Assembly: GCF_014117215.1 (NCBI RefSeq)
Contig: NZ_JACGXS010000017.1
Span: forward strand, 1-39,989
Direction of reading: 5' to 3'
From: Stenotrophomonas tumulicola
GTDB taxonomy: Bacteria > Pseudomonadota > Gammaproteobacteria > Xanthomonadales > Xanthomonadaceae
DNA length: 39,989 nucleotides
Shown: positions 34,599 through 39,989 of the stretch, piece after piece
How positions within the stretch are numbered: position 1 is the stretch's first letter
Layout: every line of letters starts with the position of its first letter
The notes under the pieces: model-generated
Told to the model about the DNA's origin: nothing
What the model saw: the letters and a program-made list of their open reading frames with translations, nothing else
Database searches by the model: none
Translations under genes and position numbers: made by a program

Positions 34599-35777
34599 GT
34601 GGTGGATTGGCCGTTGGCAAAAGCCTACCTGTGGCCCATCGGCTTGGCGCTGGTGGTGGGAGCAATGGGCGCATGGGGGATCCTGGCCCTGTATCGCCGG
34701 CTGCAAGGGCGCGACAGGCGGCGTGCGCGGGTCGGGCGGGTCATCGGCCTGCCATTGGCCGTGGCGTTTCCCCTGCTGTTGTTGATCTTCGCACTGGAGG
34801 CCACCCCGCTGCAGGACCCGCTGTTATCGAACGTGCAGCGTCTGTTCCATATCAGCCTGACCCTGTGCTTCATCTGGTTGCTGGTACGTGGCGTGGCTGC
34901 AGGGGAGCGGGCGATCCTGCGCAGCCATCCCATGGAGGTGGCCGACAACCTGGAAGCGCGTCGCATCCAGACCCAGACCCGCGTGCTCAGCCGCGTGCTG
35001 ATGGGCGCCATCATCCTGGTGGGCATGTCGCTGGTGCTGCTGACCTTTCCGGTGGTCCGGCAGATCGGCACGGCGCTGCTGGCCTCGGCCGGCATCATCG
35101 GCCTGGTGGCGGGTATCGCGGCCAAGCCGGTATTCGGCAACCTGATCGCCGGCCTGCAGATTGCGCTGACCCAGCCGATCCGCCTCGACGATGTCGTGAT
35201 CGTGGAAGGCGAGTGGGGGAGGATCGAGGAAATCGGCAGCAGCTACGTGGTAGTCCGCGTCTGGGACGAGCGACGGATGGTGGTACCGCTTACCTGGTTC
35301 ATCGAGAACCCGTTCCAGAACTGGACCCGGCGCAGTGCCGATCTGTTGGGGACTGCCTTCCTGTGGCTGGATCATCGTGCACCGATCGCGGCGATCCGCA
35401 GCGAACTGGAGCGGATCTGCGGCAGCGAGCCGCTGTGGGATGGCCGCGTGTGCGTGACCCAGGTGACGGAAACCAGCGAGCGGACGATCCAGGTGCGCCT
35501 GCTGGTGAGTGCGCGCAACTCCGGTGATGCCTTCGACCTGCGCTGCCTGGTGCGTGAACGCATGCTGGACTTCCTGGCCCGGCAGCACCCGCATGCGTTG
35601 CCACGGCTGCACGCCCAAGTGGAGCAGGAAGGCGATGCGCCGAGTCCAGCGCGGCGGGGTGAGCCCACCCCGGGCAGTGAGGTGCGCTCGCCTGGTGCGG
35701 AGGATGGCGAGCCGGCGATCCAGCCGGGTGGCGCGGGATCAGATACGTTCCCTGCGGAAAAGGGCCCTGGTCCCTAA
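34599..35777 (+). CDS. MscS-family mechanosensitive channel
   Basis: The product is a small mechanosensitive-type ion channel of the inner membrane, which opens under tension to release solutes. It has 392 residues. Predicted helices lie at about 11-32, 48-67, 81-100, 130-150 and a pore-lining 157-182 with the Gly/Ala-rich AGIIGLVAGIAAKPVFGNLI. The MscS beta domain follows (about 190-245, TQPIRLDDVVIVEGEWGRIEEI). Residues from about 345 on are Pro/Gly/Glu-rich and probably disordered. The GTG at 34599 is chosen because AGAGGAG (34583-34589) is well placed; the next GTG at 34602 is possible. Its stop overlaps that of the convergent amidase gene. Confidence 0.88.
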   Translation: MVDWPLAKAYLWPIGLALVVGAMGAWGILALYRRLQGRDRRRARVGRVIGLPLAVAFPLLLLIFALEATPLQDPLLSNVQRLFHISLTLCFIWLLVRGVAAGERAILRSHPMEVADNLEARRIQTQTRVLSRVLMGAIILVGMSLVLLTFPVVRQIGTALLASAGIIGLVAGIAAKPVFGNLIAGLQIALTQPIRLDDVVIVEGEWGRIEEIGSSYVVVRVWDERRMVVPLTWFIENPFQNWTRRSADLLGTAFLWLDHRAPIAAIRSELERICGSEPLWDGRVCVTQVTETSERTIQVRLLVSARNSGDAFDLRCLVRERMLDFLARQHPHALPRLHAQVEQEGDAPSPARRGEPTPGSEVRSPGAEDGEPAIQPGGAGSDTFPAEKGPGP

Positions 35778-37408
35778 CGGTCGGTATCCAGCAGCGTATC
35801 CGTGCCGAACCTTGGCGGGCGTCGGGCCTGGGTGCGCTGTTCGTAGCTGTATGCCAGCTCGATCAGGCGAGGCTCGCTCCAGGCTGTGCCCATGAACAGC
35901 AGGCCGACCGGCAGTCCGTCCACATGTCCCATCGGTACGCTGAGGCTTGGGTAGCCGGCCACTGCGGCCGCCCCATAGCTGGCACCCGGGAACGCATCGC
36001 CGCCGGTTGCGCTGATTGCCCACGCAGGGCCGGTGGTGGGGGCGACCAGGGCATCCAGCCGGTGCGCGAGCAGCAGTGCATCGATCCCCTGTTCGCCTGC
36101 CATGCGCCGCGCCCGGCTGCGTGCCTCGATATAGCCTGGGTCGCCCAGTGGGCCGGCCTGCGCGGCTGCTTCCATCAGTTGCTGCCCGAACAGCGCCAGT
36201 TCCTGCCCGGGATGCGCCCGGTTGAACGCGATGATCTGCGGCAGGCTGCGCACCGGTGCCTGCCATTGCGCCAGGTAGCGTTCCAGCCCTGCTTTGAATT
36301 CATGGCGCAGGACGACCTGCTCGGCATCGGCCCATTGTTCTTCATCCAGCGCGGGTACCGGCACGACGGTAGCGCCGGCGCGGCGCAGCTCATCGATGGC
36401 ATGCCGCATCAATGGCGCGATGCCGGGGCGGCGCAACAACGTGCTGTCCAGCACGCCGATGCGCGCACCACGCAGTCCGTCCACCTTCAGCCGCGCCGTG
36501 TAGTCGTACACCGCGCGTCCGGGCATGGCCGCAGTGGCCGGGTCGGCATCGTCGCGGCCGGCAATGGTGGTCAGCACCGCTGCGGCATCGGCCACGGTGC
36601 GGGTGATCGGCCCGGCCGTGTCCTGGCTGAAGGAAATGGGGATGATGCCGTTGCGGCTGACCAGCCCGACCGTCGGCTTCAGGCCTACCACGCCGTTGAC
36701 GGCGGCGGGGCAGACAATGCTGCCGTCGGTTTCCGTACCGATCGACACCGCAGCCAGGTTCGCGGCCATGGCCACGGCGCTGCCGCTGCTGGAACCACAG
36801 GGGCTGTGGCTGAGGCGATAGGGATTGCGTGTCTGCCCGCCGCGCGCGCTCCAGCCGGACACTGACGCTTCGCCGCGGTAGTTGGCCCATTCGCTCAGGT
36901 TGCTCTTGCCCAGGATCACCGCGCCGCCCTCGCGCAGGCGCCGCACGAGGAACGCGTCGGGCGGACGGAAGCCCTGCAGTGCCAGCGAGCCAGCAGTGGT
37001 GCTCATCGGGCTGGCGTTGATGTTGTCCTTTACCAGCACGGGAATGCCATGCAGGGGGCCACGCACGACGCCTGCACGCCGTTCGCGGTCACGCTCGGCG
37101 GCTTCCGTGGCGGCGTCCGGATTGAGTTCGATCACCGCACGCAGGCGTGGGCCGGCGCGGTCCGCTGCCGCGATGCGGCGCAGGTAGGCGCGGGTCAGGG
37201 TGAGGCTGTCCAGTTCGCCCGCCGCCATGCGTGCCTGCAGGCTGGCCACGTCGGCTTCTGCATAGGGGAACGGTGCGGTGGACGGGGCCTGCGGCTGCGC
37301 CTGTGCGGCCGGCGCGGCCGGCGTACAGCCCGCCAGCGCCGTGCCCAGCAGGGTGGGCAGGAGTAGCGGCAGGGCCTGGCAGTAGGGGCGTGAAGTGCGG
37401 TCGCGCAT
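35774..37408 (-). CDS. pam: Peptide amidase (Pam-like, amidase signature family), predicted lipoprotein
   Basis: The amidase signature fold uses a Ser/cis-Ser/Lys triad to hydrolyse amides. Here Lys127 (VLVKDN), Ser206 (in CGSSSGS) and Ser230 ([10 protein letters not shown]) are in place. Each is exactly four residues beyond the triad I recall for the S. maltophilia peptide amidase Pam (Lys123, Ser202, Ser226), which cleaves the C-terminal amide of peptides. The chosen ATG (complement of 37406-37408) gives 544 residues with a signal peptide ending in lipobox LAGC, so Cys28 is the likely lipidated residue; an earlier in-frame start would spoil the signal. It reads downstream of typA and the DUF2127 gene. 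Confidence 0.9.
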   Translation of the reverse strand: MRDRTSRPYCQALPLLLPTLLGTALAGCTPAAPAAQAQPQAPSTAPFPYAEADVASLQARMAAGELDSLTLTRAYLRRIAAADRAGPRLRAVIELNPDAATEAAERDRERRAGVVRGPLHGIPVLVKDNINASPMSTTAGSLALQGFRPPDAFLVRRLREGGAVILGKSNLSEWANYRGEASVSGWSARGGQTRNPYRLSHSPCGSSSGSAVAMAANLAAVSIGTETDGSIVCPAAVNGVVGLKPTVGLVSRNGIIPISFSQDTAGPITRTVADAAAVLTTIAGRDDADPATAAMPGRAVYDYTARLKVDGLRGARIGVLDSTLLRRPGIAPLMRHAIDELRRAGATVVPVPALDEEQWADAEQVVLRHEFKAGLERYLAQWQAPVRSLPQIIAFNRAHPGQELALFGQQLMEAAAQAGPLGDPGYIEARSRARRMAGEQGIDALLLAHRLDALVAPTTGPAWAISATGGDAFPGASYGAAAVAGYPSLSVPMGHVDGLPVGLLFMGTAWSEPRLIELAYSYEQRTQARRPPRFGTDTLLDTDR

Positions 37409-37448
37409 GGCTGGCTGGGCGGTCACTGTCCCAGTGTAGCCATTTACG

Positions 37449-37916
37449 TCATGGTTTCCGTTTGCGGATATCGCGCGCCAACACATAGACCACCAGCAGG
37501 TTCACCGCCAGCACGCTCCAGGACGCCCAGCCGGGATGATGGACAATGGCATAGATGTCGAAGGGCAGGTAGATGCCGGCGGTGGCGCAGCCGAGCCACG
37601 AAGCCCAGGCTTTGGCACGCCAGAGGCCCCACGCTTCGAACAGGTGCAACACCCCGTAGGCGACCATCGCCGCTGCCGCCAGGTGCACGGCATCAGGGCT
37701 GATCATGTTGAGCAGCGAGGGCAGGGTGCCGTGATCCGGGTCCAGGCTGAAACGCCGGATCAGGGCATTGACCCCATCGCGCAGGGGCTGCGGGCCGAGC
37801 AGTTCCAGCCCGGTCGCCGCCACCAGCGCCAGGACCGCCTTGCCGGCTTCCAGCAAGGCGATCACGTGGAGCCCCGGATGCCTGTGCGGATCCGGGTTAT
37901 AGGGCTTGTCGTTCAC
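37449..37916 (-). CDS. DUF2127 family membrane protein
   Basis: The 155-residue product has four hydrophobic stretches (about 17-35, 73-92, 102-121 and 129-146). The opening HPGLHVIALLEAGKAVLALVA with DAVHLAAAAMVAYGVLHLFEAWGLWR in the middle is characteristic of DUF2127 proteins, whose function is unknown. It follows typA by 12 bases on the same strand and precedes the amidase gene by 40, so the three may be co-transcribed. I can give no activity. Confidence 0.85.
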   Translation of the reverse strand: MNDKPYNPDPHRHPGLHVIALLEAGKAVLALVAATGLELLGPQPLRDGVNALIRRFSLDPDHGTLPSLLNMISPDAVHLAAAAMVAYGVLHLFEAWGLWRAKAWASWLGCATAGIYLPFDIYAIVHHPGWASWSVLAVNLLVVYVLARDIRKRKP

Positions 37917-37928
37917 GGACGTGTCCGA

Positions 37929-39776
37929 TCAGCCGCCGCGTGAAGCCTTCTTGCGCTCGCTTTCGGTCAGCCCCTTCTTGCGCAGGCGGATTTCCTTCGG
38001 CGTGATTTCGACCAGTTCGTCATCTTCGATGAAGTCCAGCGCCTGTTCCAGCGAGTACTTGATCGCCGGGGTCAGCGCGATGGCATCGTCCTTGCCCGAA
38101 GCGCGCATGTTGGTCAGCGGCTTGGTCTTGATCGCGTTGACGGTCAGGTCGTTGTCCTTGGAATGGATGCCGACCAGCTGGCCCTCATACACATTGTCGC
38201 CTTCGGCGGCGAACAGCTTGCCACGTTCCTGCAGCGGCCCCAGCGAGTAGGCCGGGGTGGCGCCTGGAGCATTGGCGATCATCACGCCGTTCTGGCGCTT
38301 GGCGATCGCGCCCTGTTCCTTCGGACCGTAATGGTCGAACACATGGAACAGCAGGCCCGAACCCTGGGTCAGGGTCTTGAACTCGTTCTGGAAGCCGATC
38401 AGGCCACGGGCCGGGATCTGGTACTCCAGGCGCACGCGGCCCTTGCCGTCCGGCTCCATGTTCTTCAGCTGGCCCTTGCGGGTGCCCAGCTTTTCCATCA
38501 CGCCGCCCTGGTGCTGCTCTTCGATATCCACCACCAGCTGCTCGATCGGCTCCATGGCCTGGCCGTCGATCTGCTTGATGATGACTTCCGGACGCGACAC
38601 GGCCAGCTCGTAGCCTTCACGACGCATGTTCTCGATCAGCACCGACAGGTGCAGTTCGCCACGGCCGGACACCAGGAACTTGTCGGCGTCTTCCAGCTGT
38701 TCGACCTTCAGGGCCACGTTGTGGACCTGCTCGCGGTCCAGGCGGTCCTTGATCTGGCGGCTGGTCAGGAACTTGCCGCCGGACAGGTCCTTGTTGCCGG
38801 CGAACGGCGAGTTGTTGACCTGGAAGGTCATCGAGATCGTGGGTTCGTCGACGGTCAGCGCCGGCAGCGCTTCCGGGGTTTCCGGGTGGCACAGGGTGTC
38901 GGAGATGGTCAGCTCCGGGATGCCCGAGATGGCGACGATGTCACCGGCCTCGGCGGTATCCTGCTCGATGCGCTCCAGACCCAGGAAGCCCAGCACCTGG
39001 CCCACTTTGCCGTTGCGCTTCTTGCCTTCACGGTCGATCACCGCGACCTGCATGTTCTTCTTCAGGGTGCCGCGCTGGACGCGGCCGATGCCGATCACGC
39101 CCACGAAGTTGTTGTAATCCAGCTGGCTGATGCGCATCTGGAACGGGCCTTCCGGATCGACTTCCGGCTTCGGCGCGTGCTGCATGATGGCTTCGTACAG
39201 CGGGGTCATGTCGCCGTCGCGCACGGTGTCTTCCAGGCCGGCGTAGCCGTTCAGGGCCGAGGCATAGACGATCGGGAAGTCCAGCTGTTCGTTGGTGGCG
39301 CCGAGCTTGTCGAACAGGTCGAACACCTGGTCGATCACCCAATCCGGACGCGAGCCCGGACGGTCGACCTTGTTGACCACGACGATCGGCTTGAAGCCCA
39401 TCGCGAAGGCCTTCTGGGTGACGAAGCGGGTCTGCGGCATCGGGCCGTCCATCGCGTCGACGAGGATGAGCACGGTGTCGACCATCGACAGCACGCGCTC
39501 CACTTCGCCGCCGAAGTCGGCGTGTCCGGGGGTGTCGACGATGTTGATGCGGTTCTTGACGCCGGTCCGCTTGTCTTCCCAGGTGATGGCCGTGTTCTTG
39601 GCCAGGATGGTGATGCCGCGTTCCTTTTCCTGGTCGTTGCTGTCCATCACGCGCTCGGCGAGCACGGTACGTTCAGACAGGGTTCCGGACTGCTTCAGCA
39701 GCTGGTCGACCAGGGTCGTCTTACCATGGTCGACGTGCGCGACGATGGCGATGTTGCGAAGATTTTCGATGGACAT
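37929..39776 (-). CDS. typA: Ribosome-associated GTPase TypA/BipA
   Basis: TypA/BipA is an EF-G-like GTPase that binds the 70S ribosome and affects 50S assembly and stress growth. The ATG at 39776 (complement of 39774-39776, [21 protein letters not shown]) gives 615 residues. An in-frame start 51 bases earlier would add an unconserved [12 protein letters not shown] extension. The P-loop AHVDHGKT is at 13-20. [27 protein letters not shown] and the family C-terminal sequences ([33 protein letters not shown]) are intact. The ribosome site is weak. Confidence 0.97.
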   Translation of the reverse strand: MSIENLRNIAIVAHVDHGKTTLVDQLLKQSGTLSERTVLAERVMDSNDQEKERGITILAKNTAITWEDKRTGVKNRINIVDTPGHADFGGEVERVLSMVDTVLILVDAMDGPMPQTRFVTQKAFAMGFKPIVVVNKVDRPGSRPDWVIDQVFDLFDKLGATNEQLDFPIVYASALNGYAGLEDTVRDGDMTPLYEAIMQHAPKPEVDPEGPFQMRISQLDYNNFVGVIGIGRVQRGTLKKNMQVAVIDREGKKRNGKVGQVLGFLGLERIEQDTAEAGDIVAISGIPELTISDTLCHPETPEALPALTVDEPTISMTFQVNNSPFAGNKDLSGGKFLTSRQIKDRLDREQVHNVALKVEQLEDADKFLVSGRGELHLSVLIENMRREGYELAVSRPEVIIKQIDGQAMEPIEQLVVDIEEQHQGGVMEKLGTRKGQLKNMEPDGKGRVRLEYQIPARGLIGFQNEFKTLTQGSGLLFHVFDHYGPKEQGAIAKRQNGVMIANAPGATPAYSLGPLQERGKLFAAEGDNVYEGQLVGIHSKDNDLTVNAIKTKPLTNMRASGKDDAIALTPAIKYSLEQALDFIEDDELVEITPKEIRLRKKGLTESERKKASRGG

Positions 39777-39822
39777 GCGAAAGGGGGCCAGTCGGCGCCG
39801 GATTTGGAAAAAGAAGTCCATC

Positions 39823-39851
39823 ATCATACCGCGATCTTGCGGTTTCGCGAA
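39823..39851 (-). promoter_or_regulatory. Possible promoter of typA
   Basis: On the - strand TATGAT (39823-39828) follows TTCGCG (39846-39851) with a 17-base spacer. The -10 is good but the -35 is poor. The start would lie about 40 bases upstream of the typA ATG. Confidence 0.4.
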
Positions 39852-39921
39852 AAGCGCGTTTGCACTGACCGCTCATCCCCATTCAGGTAGGCGTGACGGC
39901 GTCTTTCCGTGCGGCTACCCG

Positions 39922-39944
39922 GTAGCGCCGGGCCATGCCCGGCG
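39922..39944 (+). repeat. SMAG-type GTAG palindrome
   Basis: GTAG (39922-39925), CGCCGGGC, loop CAT, and GCCCGGCG (39926-39933 with 39937-39944) form a perfect 8-bp stem. It is the exact sequence found in reverse at 32294-32316, and lies upstream of typA. Confidence 0.85.
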
Positions 39945-39973
39945 CGGCCCCTCCGCGCCGATCGGATGAGCGC

Positions 39974-39989
39974 CGCCGGGCATGGCCCG
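39974..39989 (-). repeat. SMAG-type palindrome, cut by the window end
   Basis: CGCCGGGC, loop ATG, and GCCCG, the first 16 bases of the reverse-orientation element, run to the last base. With the copy at 39922-39944 it makes a facing pair 29 bases apart, as REP-like dimers do. The rest lies outside the window. Confidence 0.7.

Noticed and set aside
35924..36865. Open frames on + opposite the amidase gene
   Set aside because: They lack recognisable domains and ribosome sites, whereas the - strand amidase has a complete catalytic triad.
38163..39890. A 575-codon + strand frame opposite typA
   Set aside because: Antisense shadow with the same His/Val/Gln-rich composition as the other artefacts.

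Overview
This GC-rich window is almost wholly made of the transcription and translation core of a gammaproteobacterium of the family Xanthomonadaceae, most likely Stenotrophomonas. Three things support the genus: the gene order tuf-trpT-secE-nusG-rplKAJL-rpoBC-rpsLG-fusA-tuf running straight into the S10, spc and alpha operons; several GTAG-tagged short palindromes of the kind called SMAG elements in Stenotrophomonas maltophilia; and an amidase whose Lys/cis-Ser/Ser triad sits at a constant +4 offset from that of the S. maltophilia peptide amidase Pam (numbering from memory).

Layout. 1-161 is the 3' end of one tuf copy, followed by tRNA-Trp (265-340). 387-12862 holds secE, nusG, rplK, rplA, rplJ, rplL, rpoB and rpoC. 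A 335-base gap with a SMAG element and a strong sigma70-type promoter leads to the str operon (rpsL, rpsG, fusA, tuf; 13198-17573), which ends in a clear intrinsic terminator. A second strong promoter starts the S10-spc block (rpsJ to secY; 17921-28824). This block is broken between rpsN and rpsH by an intrinsic terminator. A 361-base gap with hairpins and an extended -10 promoter precedes the alpha operon (rpsM, rpsK, rpsD, rpoA, rplQ; 29186-32225), closed by another terminator. Downstream lie a SMAG element, a three-copy 48-base tandem repeat, dsbB, a class II DAHP synthase gene and an MscS-type channel gene, all on +. On the - strand, typA, a DUF2127 membrane protein gene and the peptide amidase gene read toward the channel gene, and the two convergent genes overlap by their stop codons.

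How the genes work together. Ribosomal proteins, RNA polymerase subunits (alpha, beta, beta'), elongation factors (EF-Tu twice, EF-G), the antiterminator NusG and the SecY/SecE translocon are made together, as in other proteobacteria. The sequence suggests that output is tuned by many intergenic RNA hairpins rather than by protein operators. DsbB (disulfide bond formation), DAHP synthase (aromatic amino acid entry), the channel and the envelope amidase are ordinary neighbours.

I saw no CRISPR array, phage, integrase, transposase or defence system. The parts that merit a second look are non-coding: SMAG elements (two flanking dsbB), the 48-base tandem array, a hairpin sequence shared by two leaders, 5'-terminal hairpins on the str and S10 transcripts, and the mid-operon terminator.
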